Below, piece after piece: positions 32,100 to 42,851 of a stretch of 59,412 nt of DNA. Under the pieces are notes generated by a model. It saw only the letters and a list, made by a program, of their open reading frames with translations, had not been told where the DNA came from and did no database searches. Origin of the DNA: Chthonomonadia bacterium (lineage in GTDB: Bacteria; Armatimonadota; HRBIN16); NCBI GenBank assembly GCA_013314755.1, contig JABUFA010000022.1:1-59412 (forward strand), given 5' to 3'. The position numbers were made by a program, and so were the translations under genes. Every line of letters starts with the position of its first letter. The stretch's first letter is position 1.

Positions 32100-35000
32100 A
32101 TGGGAGACAAAAGACACCGACCGCTTAATCTGGAAGAGATACGCAAGCGACTTGCGCAGGCAAGAGGTGCGCAGTACTGGCGCAGTCTGGAGGAACTTGC
32201 CGATAGCGAGGAGTTCCAGCAAATACTGGAAAAGGAGTTCCCGCGTCAGTCCTCGCCGTTAGGAGCCTTTCTGCATCGCCGGCAATTTTTGAAGCTGATG
32301 GGAGCCTCGCTGGCGCTGGCGGGATTGACCTCGTGCCGTCCGCTTCCCATGCGCAAGATAGTGCCGCAGGTGCAGCAGCCCGAGGAGATGATTCCGGGCA
32401 GACCTCTCTACTTCGCTTCCGCCTTTCCGTTCGGCGGCTACGGGCGCGGCGTGCTGGTAGAAAGCCATGAGGGACGTCCCACCAAGATCGAAGGTAACGC
32501 AAAGCACCCCGCCAGCCCGGGCGCACAGGGAGTGCTCAACCCGCAGGCTCCTGCGCAGCTGAACCCCGACGGCACGCCCAAACATCTCGGCGCGACCGAT
32601 GCGTTCACACAGGCGTCTATCCTGACCCTGTATGACCCCGACCGCTCACAAAGCCCGATGTATCAGGGGCAGCTGAGCGCATGGACGGACTTCAACGCTG
32701 CGCTGACCGCGGAGATGGCAAAACAGGCGGCGGTGCGCGGCGCCGGTCTGCGCATCCTGACTGAAACCGTAACCTCGCCGACCCTCGCCGCGCTGATGGA
32801 AGAACTGCTGAAGAAGTTTCCGCAGGCGAAGTGGCATCAGTACGAGCCCGTCCATGCGGATAACGCCTACGAGGGCGCAAAGATTGCCTTCGGCGAGCCG
32901 GTGCACACGGTCTACCGCTTTGACCGCGCCGATGTGATACTCTCGCTGGACGCCGATTTCCTGTACGGCGCACCTGCCAGCGTGCGCTATGCCCACGACT
33001 ATGCTTCGCGGCGCAGGGTGCGCAGCGGCACAGCGGAGATGAACCGCCTGTACGTGGTGGAGAGCACACCAAGCGTTACCGGCTCGGCAGCAGACCATCG
33101 TTTGCCTCTGCGCCCCTCGCAGGTTCAGGCTTTTGCGCTTGCGCTGGCGCGTGCGCTGGGTGTGCCCGTGTCTGCCCCGCAGCTGCCCGCCGAACAGCAG
33201 AAGTGGGTGGATGCGGTTGCCCGTGACCTGCAAGCGCATCGTTCGCGCAGTGTGGTGGTTGCTGGCGAATCTCTGCCCCCGGCGATTCACGCACTCGTGC
33301 ACGCCATCAATCATGTGCTGGGTAACGTGGGGCAGACGGTACTTTACACCGCGCCGGTGGAAGCACAGCCCGTCAACCATACCCAATCCCTGCGCGAGCT
33401 GGTGCAGGACATGACCGCCGGCAAGGTAGAGGTGTTGATTATTCTCGGCGGCAACCCTGCGTACAACGCGCCTGCTGACCTGGAGTTTGCCCGCGTGCTG
33501 AAGGAGCTCACCCAGCGCAATGGTTTCACCGTGCACCTGAGCCTGTACGAGGACGAGACCTCCGCGCTGTGCCTGTGGCATATCCCCGAATCGCACTATC
33601 TGGAAGCATGGGGCGACGTGCGCGCGTTCGACGGCACGGTTTCCGTCATCCAGCCGCTCATTGAGCCGCTGTACCCCTCGCGCTCGGCGTACGAGATGGT
33701 GGATGCCCTGCTGGGGCGCCAGCGCACCGGCTACGACATCGTGCAGGCGTACTGGAGCAAACGTCTTGGAACCGCGAACTTCCAGAAGACCTGGCGCAGG
33801 ATATTGCATGATGGAGTGGTGCCGGGCACTGCCCTCCCGCCCAAGCCGGTAAAGATTCGCACCGAAGCGGTTGTCGCCGCCCAGAAGACGCCAGCCCCCG
33901 CGGAGGAACTGGAGGTTGTGTTCGTGCCCGACCCAACGGTGTGGGATGGGCGATTCGCCAACAACGGCTGGCTTCAGGAGCTGCCCAAACCGCTGACCCA
34001 TCTGACCTGGGATAACGCCATCTTCGTCAGTCCCGCCACTGCCCAGAGGCTGGGTTTGCAGATGGACACCGGCGGATTGGCGAACATGGTGGACGTGGTG
34101 GAATTGCGTCTGCGCGGCGAGAAGCTGCGGGCGCCCATCTGGATCATGCCCGGTCAGCCTGACGACTGCGTGACGCTTGCGCTGGGCTACGGGCGCACCC
34201 GGGCAGGCAGAGTGGGCACTGGCATCGGCTACAATGCCTACAAGGTGCGCTTCTCGGATGCGCTGTGGACGGCTTCGGGGGCGACGCTGGCGAAAACTGG
34301 CGACCGCTATCCGCTGGCAAGCACACAACAGCACCACAGCATGCAGGGGCGAGACCTGGTGCACGTGGGCACTCTGCAGGAGTTTCGCCAGAACCCCGAG
34401 CATCTGGTGAAAAAGCATTCTGCCGAAGGCGAACACCTCTCGTTGTATCCTGAGCATAAATGGGATGGCAACGCCTGGGCGATGGTGATAGATACCAGCC
34501 TGTGTATCGGCTGTAACGCCTGTGTGACTGCCTGCCAGGCGGAGAACAACATCCCGATTGTGGGCAAGGAGCAGGTGGCACGAGGGCGCGAGATGCACTG
34601 GATACGTATTGACCGCTACTACGAGGGCAATCTGGACAATCCTTCCACCCATCTGCTACCGGTGCCCTGTATGCAGTGTGAGAACGCGCCGTGCGAGCCT
34701 GTCTGTCCCGTGGGGGCAACCAACCACAGCGAAGAGGGCTTGAACCAGATGGTCTACAACCGCTGTGTGGGCACGCGCTACTGCTCCAACAACTGCCCCT
34801 ACAAGGTGCGACGCTTCAACTTCCTGAAGTACAACGACCCGAAGGAGCCTGTTCTGCAACTTCTCAGCAATCCGGACGTGACCGTTCGGGGGCGCGGTGT
34901 GATGGAGAAATGCACCTACTGTGTACAGCGCATCAACGCCGCGCGTATCGAAGCGAAGAAGCTGGGGCGCGAGGTGCAGGACGGTGAAGTGATTACCGCC

Positions 35001-35183
35001 TGTCAGGCAGCCTGCCCCACGCACGCCATCGTCTTCGGCAACATGAACAACCGAGAGAGCCTGGTAGCCCAGCTGAAACAGCAGCCGCACCACTACGGTC
35101 TGCTGGAAGAGCTGAACACCCGTCCGCGCACTACCTACCTTGCCAAGGTGCGCAATCCCAATCCTGAGCTGGAAGGGGCATAG
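32100..35183 (+). CDS. actB: Alternative complex III Fe-S/molybdopterin-like subunit ActB
   Basis: A 1027-aa fusion of a molybdopterin-oxidoreductase-like domain (no cofactor expected in this family) with a ferredoxin-like subunit. A twin-arginine signal (HRRQFLKLMGASLALAGL) lies about 80 residues in. The C-terminal third has four cluster motifs: CIGCNACVTACQAEN, CMQCENAPCEPVCPVGAT, CVGTRYCSNNCP, and CTYCVQRIN with a later CQAACPTH. ATG at 32100 is chosen since MGDKRHRPLNLEEIRKRL matches how ActB proteins begin; an ATG at 32067 overlaps actA and is the alternative. Sits on the outer face of the membrane, passing electrons from quinol to the cytochromes. Confidence 0.92.
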   Translation: MGDKRHRPLNLEEIRKRLAQARGAQYWRSLEELADSEEFQQILEKEFPRQSSPLGAFLHRRQFLKLMGASLALAGLTSCRPLPMRKIVPQVQQPEEMIPGRPLYFASAFPFGGYGRGVLVESHEGRPTKIEGNAKHPASPGAQGVLNPQAPAQLNPDGTPKHLGATDAFTQASILTLYDPDRSQSPMYQGQLSAWTDFNAALTAEMAKQAAVRGAGLRILTETVTSPTLAALMEELLKKFPQAKWHQYEPVHADNAYEGAKIAFGEPVHTVYRFDRADVILSLDADFLYGAPASVRYAHDYASRRRVRSGTAEMNRLYVVESTPSVTGSAADHRLPLRPSQVQAFALALARALGVPVSAPQLPAEQQKWVDAVARDLQAHRSRSVVVAGESLPPAIHALVHAINHVLGNVGQTVLYTAPVEAQPVNHTQSLRELVQDMTAGKVEVLIILGGNPAYNAPADLEFARVLKELTQRNGFTVHLSLYEDETSALCLWHIPESHYLEAWGDVRAFDGTVSVIQPLIEPLYPSRSAYEMVDALLGRQRTGYDIVQAYWSKRLGTANFQKTWRRILHDGVVPGTALPPKPVKIRTEAVVAAQKTPAPAEELEVVFVPDPTVWDGRFANNGWLQELPKPLTHLTWDNAIFVSPATAQRLGLQMDTGGLANMVDVVELRLRGEKLRAPIWIMPGQPDDCVTLALGYGRTRAGRVGTGIGYNAYKVRFSDALWTASGATLAKTGDRYPLASTQQHHSMQGRDLVHVGTLQEFRQNPEHLVKKHSAEGEHLSLYPEHKWDGNAWAMVIDTSLCIGCNACVTACQAENNIPIVGKEQVARGREMHWIRIDRYYEGNLDNPSTHLLPVPCMQCENAPCEPVCPVGATNHSEEGLNQMVYNRCVGTRYCSNNCPYKVRRFNFLKYNDPKEPVLQLLSNPDVTVRGRGVMEKCTYCVQRINAARIEAKKLGREVQDGEVITACQAACPTHAIVFGNMNNRESLVAQLKQQPHHYGLLEELNTRPRTTYLAKVRNPNPELEGA

Positions 35184-35186
35184 TGT

Positions 35187-36611
35187 ATGCAAGGGCAAAT
35201 TGTGAGAACCGAACCGGCGACTGAACTGATTGAAGGTCAGCACACGTACGAGACGGTCACGCACAAGATTGGCTCGGTGGTGCTGAGCTATCGGCATCCC
35301 AGAGCGTGGTATGTGGTGACCGCCATCGCCGCCTTCTTCGTGTTCGTGTTGATTACCTCCATCGCGTGGTTGTTACTGCGTGGCGTGGGCATCTGGGGCA
35401 TCAATCAGCCCGTCGGCTGGGGGTTCGCCATTATCAACTTCGTGTGGTGGATTGGTATCGGACATGCGGGCACGCTGATTTCGGCGATCCTGCTCCTGCT
35501 TCGCCAGCAGTGGCGCACCTCCATCAACCGCTTCGCCGAGGCGATGACCATCTTCGCCGTCATGTGCGCCGGCATGTTCCCGCTCCTGCACGTCGGGCGT
35601 CCGTGGGTGGCTTACTGGCTCCTGCCCATCCCCAACTGGACAGGAGCATGGCCCCAGTTCCGAAGCCCCCTCATCTGGGACGTGTTCGCGGTGACCACCT
35701 ATTTCACCGTGTCTCTGCTGTTCTGGTTTACCGGTCTTATTCCCGACCTGGCGACCCTGCGCGACCGCGCGAAGAACCGGCTGGCGCAGGTCATCTTCGG
35801 CGTACTGGCGATGGGATGGCGCAACTCCGCCAAACACTGGCATCGCTACGAATCGGCGTACCTGCTTCTGGCGGGACTGTCTACCCCGCTGGTGGTGTCG
35901 GTGCACAGCATCGTGAGCCTTGACTTCGCGGTGTCCCTTATCCCCGGCTGGCACACTACCATCTTTCCACCTTACTTCGTGGCGGGAGCTATCTACTCCG
36001 GCTTCGCGATGGTGCTGACGCTGGTCATCCCCATCCGTGCCCTGTATAAGATGCAGGACTTCCTGACCATGAAGCACCTGGACTGGATGGCGAAGATTAT
36101 GCTGGCGACAGGGCTGATCGTGTTCTACGGCTACATCATGGAGATATTCACCGCCCTGTACAGCGCAAACCAGTACGAGCAGTACCTGATTACCAACCGA
36201 TTCTTCGGTCCTTACGCGCCCTTCTTCTGGGCACTGCTGATATGTAACGGGCTAATCCCGCAGGTGCTGTGGTCGCCGAAGGTGCGGCAGAACGTGGTGC
36301 TCCTGTTCATCATCTCGCTCATCGTGAACGTGGGCATGTGGCTGGAGCGATTCGTGATAGTGGTAACCAGCCTGCATCGCGATTTCCTGCCCTCTTCCTG
36401 GGGCATGTATGTGCCCACCATCTGGGACTGGGGGCTGTATCTGGGAACCATCGGCTTCTTCACCTTTATGATGTTCCTGTTCGTGCGCTTCGTGCCGATG
36501 ATTTCCATCTTCGAGATGCGTGACCTGCTTCACCAGACGGACAGACATCATGCCGCACCGGCTACCGGCGCCGCGGTGACACCAGCCGCCAGCACGGAGG
36601 TGACGCCATGA
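35187..36611 (+). CDS. actC: Alternative complex III membrane subunit ActC (NrfD-like)
   Basis: A 474-aa NrfD/PsrC-like membrane protein with about ten transmembrane helices that forms the quinol-binding membrane part. Recognisable family stretches include [20 protein letters not shown] and [19 protein letters not shown]. The start follows actB by 3 nt and the end overlaps actD by 4 nt. Homologous to ActF. Confidence 0.92.
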   Translation: MQGQIVRTEPATELIEGQHTYETVTHKIGSVVLSYRHPRAWYVVTAIAAFFVFVLITSIAWLLLRGVGIWGINQPVGWGFAIINFVWWIGIGHAGTLISAILLLLRQQWRTSINRFAEAMTIFAVMCAGMFPLLHVGRPWVAYWLLPIPNWTGAWPQFRSPLIWDVFAVTTYFTVSLLFWFTGLIPDLATLRDRAKNRLAQVIFGVLAMGWRNSAKHWHRYESAYLLLAGLSTPLVVSVHSIVSLDFAVSLIPGWHTTIFPPYFVAGAIYSGFAMVLTLVIPIRALYKMQDFLTMKHLDWMAKIMLATGLIVFYGYIMEIFTALYSANQYEQYLITNRFFGPYAPFFWALLICNGLIPQVLWSPKVRQNVVLLFIISLIVNVGMWLERFVIVVTSLHRDFLPSSWGMYVPTIWDWGLYLGTIGFFTFMMFLFVRFVPMISIFEMRDLLHQTDRHHAAPATGAAVTPAASTEVTP

Positions 36612-37141
36612 ACGTTCCGCTGCACGGAATCATCGCAGAGTTCGAAAGCGCGGAAGACCTGCTTCACGCGGCAAAGCGTGCTCGAGAAGCTGGTTACACC
36701 CAGATGGACGCCTATAGCCCCTTCCCGATACACGGGCTATCCGAAGCGATTGGATTTGAGGACCATAAGGTGCCGTGGACGGTGTTCATCACGGGAGTAA
36801 TTGGCGCGATTGCTGGCTTCTCGCTCCAGTACTACATCTCGGTGGTGGACTATCCGCTCAACGTCGGAGGGCGACCGTTTCTGAGCTGGCCCTCCTTCAT
36901 TCCGGTGACCTTCGAGACCACCGTGCTGTTTGCTTCCTTCGGAGCGTTTATCGGCATGCTTGCGTTCAACGGGCTTCCCCAGCCGTATCACCCCATTTTC
37001 AACGCGCCGCGCTTCGAACGGGCATCACAGGACCGTTTCTTCCTGTGCATCGAGGCGAAGGACCCATTGTTTGACCGCACCAAAACGCGCCAGTTCCTGG
37101 AGAGCCTGGGGGCAAGGCTGGTCTCGGAGGTGGAGGAGTAG
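36608..37141 (+). CDS. actD: Alternative complex III subunit ActD (DUF3341)
   Basis: A 177-aa protein with two membrane helices (about 57-77 and 100-120) and a soluble N-terminal alpha/beta part beginning [20 protein letters not shown], typical of DUF3341/ActD. Conserved HPIFNAP and [10 protein letters not shown] follow. It stabilises the membrane part of the complex; no cofactor. Coupled to actC by an ATGA overlap and 4 nt before actE. Confidence 0.9.
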   Translation: MNVPLHGIIAEFESAEDLLHAAKRAREAGYTQMDAYSPFPIHGLSEAIGFEDHKVPWTVFITGVIGAIAGFSLQYYISVVDYPLNVGGRPFLSWPSFIPVTFETTVLFASFGAFIGMLAFNGLPQPYHPIFNAPRFERASQDRFFLCIEAKDPLFDRTKTRQFLESLGARLVSEVEE

Positions 37142-37145
37142 AGAC

Positions 37146-37763
37146 ATGAAACAGACACGGCGTCGTTTACTTGCCCTTATCATTGCAACGGCGGCGGTTA
37201 TGTCGCTGGCAGGCTGTCATACCGATATGTGGCACCAGCCCAAGCTGAAGGCACAGTCCGCGAACAACTTCTTCGCGGATGGCAAAACCGACCGCCCGCT
37301 GGTGACGAATAGCGTACCCGTCGGCTACCTGCGCGACAACGAAGCGTTTTACACCGGCAAAGTGGCGAACAAGCCGGTCGCGCAACTGCCTGTGCCGCTG
37401 ACCAGAGAACTGCTCCAGCGCGGACAGGAACGCTACAACGTTTTCTGCTCGCCCTGTCATGGTAAGGTCGGCGATGGGCAGGGCATGATTGCTCAGCGTG
37501 GGCTGGCTCTGCGCCGTCCGCCAGCAACGTTCCACACCGACCGCCTGCGCGGGATGCCCGTGGGCTACTTCTACGATGTGATTACCAACGGCTTCGGGGT
37601 AATGTACAGCTACGCTTCACGCATCCCACCCGAGGACCGCTGGGCAATCGCCGCCTATGTGCGCGTGTTGCAGCTGAGCCAGTATGCCAAGACCAACGAG
37701 CTGACACCTGAAGACCTGCGTAAACTGCAGGAGAGCACCACCAACACGGAGAGCAAGCCATGA
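37146..37763 (+). CDS. actE: Alternative complex III monoheme cytochrome c ActE (lipoprotein)
   Basis: A 205-aa exported monoheme cytochrome with a lipobox (MSLAGC), so lipid-anchored outside the membrane. One heme site CSPCH lies near residue 100 and a methionine ligand is available in RGMPVGYFYDVI. The ATG at 37146 follows GAGGAG at the end of actD; longer upstream extension in this frame is antisense-like noise. It hands electrons on to the oxidase. Overlaps actF by 4 nt. Confidence 0.92.
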   Translation: MKQTRRRLLALIIATAAVMSLAGCHTDMWHQPKLKAQSANNFFADGKTDRPLVTNSVPVGYLRDNEAFYTGKVANKPVAQLPVPLTRELLQRGQERYNVFCSPCHGKVGDGQGMIAQRGLALRRPPATFHTDRLRGMPVGYFYDVITNGFGVMYSYASRIPPEDRWAIAAYVRVLQLSQYAKTNELTPEDLRKLQESTTNTESKP

Positions 37764-38956
37764 ACCCGGTACAGGAGACCTATCAGCGATTTGCACGCCT
37801 GAGCCAGACCGCACTGGCGGTGGGTATCATCGCCCTGCTGGTCAGCGCCGCAGGGTTCGCTCTGGCGGGCAAAACGCAGTTCTTCCGCTCCTATCACTAC
37901 GCTTACATCGTGTGGATGTGCCTGACGCTGGGAACGTTTGGGTTGACGCTTCTGCACCATACGGTGCGGGGCAGCTGGGGACTGCCGATACTGCGCTTTC
38001 TGGAGGCGGGCGCAGCAACCCTGCCGCTGATGCTGGTGTTGTTTCTGCCGGTGGTAGCGGGAATGTCTGAACTCTACCCCTGGGCGCGTCCCGAGGTCGT
38101 GCAGGCGAACGAACACCTGCAGCACAAAACGGGCTACTTGAATGTGCCCTTCTTCATCGTGCGCAGCGCAGTGTATTTCGCGATATGGATTGCGCTGGCG
38201 ACGGTGTTGCGCCGCTCATCGCTGAAACAGGACGAAACGGGCGATGCCACGCTGCTGCAACAGCGCATGAACATTGGCGCGCCCGGACTGGTGCTGTTCG
38301 TGCTGACCGTTACCTTCGCCATGATAGACTGGGTGATGTCCTTAGAACCGTTGTGGCAGTCCAGCATTTACGGCGCGTGGTTTATCGTGGGACAGGGGCT
38401 GAGCGCGTTCGCCTTCAGCACGACGGTGCTGTTGATTGCAGCGCGTCACAAGCCGTTTGCGGACGTGGTGAACCCCAAGCTGACGCGCGACCTGGGCAAT
38501 CTGACCTTCGCCTTCGTGATTCTGTGGGCGTATACCTCTTTCTCGCAGTTCCTGATTATGTGGTCGGCGAACCTGCCGGAGGAAATCGTGTACTACGTGA
38601 AGCGCAATCAGGGGGGCTGGCAGTACATCAGCGCGGCTCTGACGGTACTGCAGTTTTTCCTGCCGTTCCTGCTATTGCTGTCCAGCCGGGTCAAGCGCTA
38701 CGCCGGTCTGCTGCTGAAGGTGATGGTGTTCATTCTGGTGATGCGGGCGGTGGACCTGTTCTGGATTATCCAGCCGGCGTTCGGGCTGGAGTCGCCCCGC
38801 GTGCATTGGCTGGACATTACCCTGCTGGCGGGGATAGGCGGCTTGTGGCTGTGGTGGTTTGCCCGGCACGTTTGCGCGGCGCCGCTTCTACCACGTCATG
38901 ACCCACGTTTACAGGAGGCTTGGCTGTATGAGCACAGCGCATCATCCGTTGCCTAA
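37760..38956 (+). CDS. actF: Alternative complex III membrane subunit ActF
   Basis: A 398-aa membrane protein with about ten helices, related to ActC but lacking the same quinone pocket residues in most members. Family stretches include YPWARPEVV, WVMSLEPLWQSSIYGAW and FSQFLIMWSANLPEE. The start overlaps actE by 4 nt; the end runs 29 nt into the next gene, which has its own AGGAGG. Confidence 0.9.
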   Translation: MNPVQETYQRFARLSQTALAVGIIALLVSAAGFALAGKTQFFRSYHYAYIVWMCLTLGTFGLTLLHHTVRGSWGLPILRFLEAGAATLPLMLVLFLPVVAGMSELYPWARPEVVQANEHLQHKTGYLNVPFFIVRSAVYFAIWIALATVLRRSSLKQDETGDATLLQQRMNIGAPGLVLFVLTVTFAMIDWVMSLEPLWQSSIYGAWFIVGQGLSAFAFSTTVLLIAARHKPFADVVNPKLTRDLGNLTFAFVILWAYTSFSQFLIMWSANLPEEIVYYVKRNQGGWQYISAALTVLQFFLPFLLLLSSRVKRYAGLLLKVMVFILVMRAVDLFWIIQPAFGLESPRVHWLDITLLAGIGGLWLWWFARHVCAAPLLPRHDPRLQEAWLYEHSASSVA

Positions 38957-39335
38957 GAAGAACGGACACGGCGGCGGCTACGAGAAGCAGGATATTGGCT
39001 TCCGCTTCGCGATGCTGTTCGTTTCGGCGTTGATTGTCTCGGTGGTGGTCGTGCTGATATTCCTCGTGTGGTTCTACCGCCTCGTAGCACCCGCACCGCC
39101 ACAGCAGGCAACCACAGCCAGACGGCTGCCTCCTGCGCCGGTCCTGCAGGCAAACCCGGCGGTGGACATGGAGAAGTTCCGACAGCGTGAAGAGCAGAAA
39201 GCCTCTTCATACGGGTGGGTAGACCAGCAGGCGGGCATCGCCAAAGTGCCAGTGCAGCGGGCAATAGAGATAGCCGCAGAACGCGGACTGCCCCAGTGGC
39301 AGGCACCCAAAGCCACACAGGAGAAGAAGCCATGA
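38928..39335 (+). CDS. Small single-pass membrane protein between act and cta genes
   Basis: A 135-aa protein with one membrane helix (FAMLFVSALIVSVVVVLIFL) and a short extracytoplasmic domain ending in the conserved-looking pattern SSYGWVDQQAGIAKVPVQRA. Similar small proteins with a YGWVD...G...P..RA motif are common in alternative complex III/caa3 clusters, next to SCO genes; their role (subunit or assembly) is not known. AGGAGG at 38912-38917 fixes the ATG at 38928, inside the end of actF. Overlaps the following SCO gene by 4 nt. It could correspond to the small ActG-like subunit, but similarity is not clear enough to name it. Confidence 0.75.
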   Translation: MSTAHHPLPKKNGHGGGYEKQDIGFRFAMLFVSALIVSVVVVLIFLVWFYRLVAPAPPQQATTARRLPPAPVLQANPAVDMEKFRQREEQKASSYGWVDQQAGIAKVPVQRAIEIAAERGLPQWQAPKATQEKKP

Positions 39336-40177
39336 GAACGAGGGTATCCCTGATCGGGTTAACGACCATATTCGCGCTGGTGCACCTTCCAGCGAGCGCC
39401 CAGTTCTGGCAGCAGCCAGACCGCGAGAAGATGTCGGGCGCGACCATCTCGCGCGAAATCACCATTGAGCAGAAGCTGAACGAACAGGTTCCGCTGAACC
39501 TGACCTTCCGCGACGAGACGGGTCGTGAGGTGCAGCTGAAGCAGTATTTCGGCAAGAAGCCCGTTCTGCTGACGCTGGTGTACTACGAGTGCCCGTCGCT
39601 GTGTGGGCTGGTTCTGCAGGGGCTTCTGAAAAGTCTTCGGGTGATTAACTACACGCCCGGCGACCAGTTTGAGATTGTGACGGTGAGCATCAACCCCAAA
39701 GAGACGCCCGAGCTTGCCGCCGCGAAGAAACAGAACTTTCTGAAGGAGTACGGCAGGCTGGACGCGGCGAAGGGATGGCACTTCCTCACCGGCGATGAGG
39801 CGCAGATCCGCCAGCTGGCGGACGCGGTGGGGTTCCGCTACGTATATGACCCCAAGTCGGGGCAGTACGCGCACGCCGCGGGAATCATGCTCCTGACGCC
39901 GGGCGGGAAGGTCGCCCGCTACTTCTACGGCATCGAGTACTCGCCACGAGACCTGCGTATGGGCATTATCGATGCGTCGCAGGGCAAAGTGGGTTCGCCG
40001 GTGGAGAAGGTTATCCTGTTCTGTTTCCAGTACGACCCCAGTACGGGCAAGTATAGCTTAGCCATTATTCGCGTCATCCAGCTTGCCAGCGTGTTGACCG
40101 TGCTGGCGCTGGGTGGTTTCATCTCCACGCAGATGTATCGTGAGAAGCGCAGGCACAAGAAGGAGGCAAAAGGATGA
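39332..40177 (+). CDS. SCO1/SenC family protein, second copy
   Basis: A 281-aa SCO protein with signal peptide (SLIGLTTIFALVHLPASAQF), thioredoxin-like domain with CPSLC (YYECPSLCGLV) and a C-terminal membrane helix (VIQLASVLTVLALGGFIS). The C-terminal helix sets it apart from the first SCO at 30136, which is anchored at its N terminus. The late histidine is found in YAHAAGIMLL. It probably matures the CuA centre of CtaC, encoded next with a 4-nt overlap. Confidence 0.88.
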   Translation: MRTRVSLIGLTTIFALVHLPASAQFWQQPDREKMSGATISREITIEQKLNEQVPLNLTFRDETGREVQLKQYFGKKPVLLTLVYYECPSLCGLVLQGLLKSLRVINYTPGDQFEIVTVSINPKETPELAAAKKQNFLKEYGRLDAAKGWHFLTGDEAQIRQLADAVGFRYVYDPKSGQYAHAAGIMLLTPGGKVARYFYGIEYSPRDLRMGIIDASQGKVGSPVEKVILFCFQYDPSTGKYSLAIIRVIQLASVLTVLALGGFISTQMYREKRRHKKEAKG

Positions 40178-41181
40178 GAGGAGTGCCTCTGATACCCGAA
40201 ACAGCCAGCACCTTCGCCCAGCAGTACGACCTGCTGTTCTGGTTCCTGACGGCAGTGACGGTGTTTTTCACCGTGCTGATTTTTGCGCTGGTGCTGTACT
40301 TTGCCTACAAATACCGGCGCGGCTCCAGCGCCAGCCGTGCAGGTGCTAAGGATACCGACCTCCGGCTGGAAATCGGCTGGTCGCTGATTCCGCTGACGGT
40401 GGGGCTGGTGGTCTTTGTGTGGTCGGCAAAGATGTATGCAGACGTGTACGGTCCGCCACCGGAGAACGCCCTGGAGATATTCGTCATTGGCAAGCAGTGG
40501 ATGTGGCATGTCCAGCATCCCAACGGCATCCGCGAAAACAACGAACTGCACGTCCCTGCGGGGCGACCGGTGAAGCTGACCATGATTTCGCAGGACGTGA
40601 TTCACAGCTTCTTCGTGCCGGCGTTTCGCATCAAGCGCGACGTTCTGCCCGGCAGGTACAACACGGTGTGGTTCACCCCCACCAAGCCCGGCAAGTACCA
40701 TCTGTTCTGCGCGGAGTACTGCGGCACCCAGCACTCGCGCATGATTGGCTGGGTGTACGTGCTGGAGCCTGCGGAGTACGAGAAATGGCTCGCCAGCGGT
40801 GGTGAAGCCCGACCGGGTGCTGTCGCCAGTGGTGCAGGCACAATGGCAGGGGTCTCCACGGCGTCGCTGGTGGAGGCGGGCAAGCAACTCTATACCCAGC
40901 TGCGCTGTAACGCCTGCCACGGCACTGCCGACGGACAGCGGGGTCCCACGCACTACGGGCTGTTCGGCAAGAAGGTGAAGCTGCGCGATGGGACGGTTGT
41001 CGTTGCCGATGAGCAGTACATCCGCGAGTCCATCCTTCGCCCGCTGGCAAAGGTCGTGGATGGTTATGAACCCATCATGCCCAGCTACGAAGGGTTGTTG
41101 AACGAAGAGCGCACCCTGCAGCTGGTTGCCTATATTAAATCGTTGAAGAAGCCTTCACAGGTTGCGGAGGTGAAGCCATGA
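40174..41181 (+). CDS. ctaC: Cytochrome c oxidase subunit II with fused cytochrome c (caa3)
   Basis: A 335-aa subunit II. Two N-terminal helices are followed by the cupredoxin domain with a full CuA site: H144 (DVIHSFFVP) and C179-A-E-Y-C183-GTQ-H187-SR-M190. A C-terminal cytochrome c domain with CNACH (245-249) makes this a caa3-type subunit that can take electrons directly from the alternative complex III cytochromes. Lacks a visible lipobox. Coupled by ATGA overlaps on both sides. Confidence 0.94.
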   Translation: MRGVPLIPETASTFAQQYDLLFWFLTAVTVFFTVLIFALVLYFAYKYRRGSSASRAGAKDTDLRLEIGWSLIPLTVGLVVFVWSAKMYADVYGPPPENALEIFVIGKQWMWHVQHPNGIRENNELHVPAGRPVKLTMISQDVIHSFFVPAFRIKRDVLPGRYNTVWFTPTKPGKYHLFCAEYCGTQHSRMIGWVYVLEPAEYEKWLASGGEARPGAVASGAGTMAGVSTASLVEAGKQLYTQLRCNACHGTADGQRGPTHYGLFGKKVKLRDGTVVVADEQYIRESILRPLAKVVDGYEPIMPSYEGLLNEERTLQLVAYIKSLKKPSQVAEVKP

Positions 41182-42851
41182 GCATGACTGTAGCCCGACC
41201 CGGCGAGGTGCGCCACAACTACCTGAACGCAGGCGATACTGTGCTGTCGTGGTTGCTCACCACCGACCACAAGCGTATCGCCATCCTGTATCTGGTGTCG
41301 GTGACCTTCTTCTTCATGGTCGGCGGGTTGCTCGCGGCGCTGATACGGTTGGAGCTTTTGACCCCGCAGGGCGACCTGATGACCTCCGAGAACTACAACC
41401 GGGTGTTTACCATGCATGGCGTGGTGATGATTTTCCTGTTCCTGATACCTGCCATCCCTGCCGTGCTGGGCAACTTCCTGGTGCCGCTGATGGTGGGGGC
41501 ACGCGACCTTGCCTTCCCCCGCCTCAACCTTGCCAGCTGGTATCTGTATATGGCTGGCGGGCTTATCGCCACGTGGGCGATGGTTCGGGGCGGTGTGGAT
41601 ACCGGCTGGACGTTTTACCCGCCATACAGCAGCTCGTACAGCACGTCGCAGGTGACGCTGACCATCATCGGCGCGTTCATTATCGGCTTCTCCTCCATCG
41701 CAACCGGGATTAACTTCATCGTCACCGTGCACAAGATGCGCGCGCCCGGCCTGACGTGGTTCCGTCTGCCGCTGTTTATATGGGCGCACTACGCAACCAG
41801 CGTCATCATCGTGCTGGGCACTCCAGTGGTCGCCATCACCCTGCTGCTGGTGGTGGTGGAGCGTGTGTTCCGGCTGGGCATCTTTGACCCCGCGTTGGGC
41901 GGCGACCCCATCCTGTTCCAACACCTGTTCTGGTTCTACTCGCACCCGGCGGTGTACATTATGATTCTGCCCGCGATGGGCGTCATCAGCGAGGTGGTGG
42001 CGTGCTTCTCGCGCAAGCGCGTGTTCGGATACCACTTCGTAGCGTTCTCCAGCATCGCCATCGCGGTCATCGGCTTCCTCGTGTGGGGACACCACATGTT
42101 CACCACCGGGCAATCGGTGTATGCGGGCATGGCGTTCTCCCTGCTGAGCTTTCTGGTCGCCGTTCCCTCCGCCGTGAAGGTGTTCAACTGGACGGCTACC
42201 ATGTACAAGGGCACGATTGACCTGCGTGCGCCGATGCTGTATGTAATGGGCTTCTTAGGGCTGTTCGTTATCGGAGGGCTGACCGGGCTGTTCCTGGCGT
42301 CGCTCGCTACGGACATTCACCTGCAGGATACCTACTTCGTGGTAGCACACTTCCACTACATCATGGTCGGTGGAACCATCTTCGGCTATCTGGCGGGATT
42401 GCACTTCTGGTGGCCCAAGATGACCGGGCGCATGTATCCAGAAGGCATCGCCAAACTCGCCGCGCTGATTATCTTCGCAGGCTTTAACCTGACCTTCCTG
42501 CCACAGTTTGTGCTGGGCTTCCTGGGGATGCCTCGCCGCTACCACTGGTATCCCGAAGAGTGGCAGATGCTTCACGTGATGTCTTCCGCAGGCGCGGCGC
42601 TTCTGGGGCTGGGCTACATCCTGCCGATGTTCTATCTGCTCTGGTCTCTGCGTAACGGCGCGTTAGCCGGTCCCAACCCGTGGGGCGCCACCGGTCTGGA
42701 GTGGAAGACCGACTCGCCGCCTATCACGCATAACTTTGAAGAGACACCTATCGTGACCGAAGAGCCTTACGCTTACGACAACCATCATCAGCATGAGGAG
42801 GTTGCCAGTGGTACAGGAACAGGCACCACAGAAACTCGGGATTCAGTTTGA
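41178..42851 (+). CDS. ctaD: Cytochrome c oxidase subunit I, A2 type
   Basis: A 557-aa heme-copper oxidase core subunit with about 12-13 helices. Heme and copper ligands are present: H80 (FTMHGVVM), H256 and Y260 (YSHPAVY), H305-H306 (WGHHMF), H391 and H393 (AHFHY). At the end of the D channel it has Y254-S255 instead of the usual Glu of GHPEVY; this YSHPAVY signature marks the A2 subfamily known from Rhodothermus and Thermus caa3 enzymes. It reduces oxygen and pumps protons. The ctaE start lies inside its last 44 nt. Confidence 0.95.
   Translation: MSMTVARPGEVRHNYLNAGDTVLSWLLTTDHKRIAILYLVSVTFFFMVGGLLAALIRLELLTPQGDLMTSENYNRVFTMHGVVMIFLFLIPAIPAVLGNFLVPLMVGARDLAFPRLNLASWYLYMAGGLIATWAMVRGGVDTGWTFYPPYSSSYSTSQVTLTIIGAFIIGFSSIATGINFIVTVHKMRAPGLTWFRLPLFIWAHYATSVIIVLGTPVVAITLLLVVVERVFRLGIFDPALGGDPILFQHLFWFYSHPAVYIMILPAMGVISEVVACFSRKRVFGYHFVAFSSIAIAVIGFLVWGHHMFTTGQSVYAGMAFSLLSFLVAVPSAVKVFNWTATMYKGTIDLRAPMLYVMGFLGLFVIGGLTGLFLASLATDIHLQDTYFVVAHFHYIMVGGTIFGYLAGLHFWWPKMTGRMYPEGIAKLAALIIFAGFNLTFLPQFVLGFLGMPRRYHWYPEEWQMLHVMSSAGAALLGLGYILPMFYLLWSLRNGALAGPNPWGATGLEWKTDSPPITHNFEETPIVTEEPYAYDNHHQHEEVASGTGTGTTETRDSV

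Noticed and set aside
32646-34652. Long open frame (668 codons) antisense to actB
   Set aside because: Composition is His/Arg/Gln-rich noise; actB on the other strand has all Fe-S motifs.
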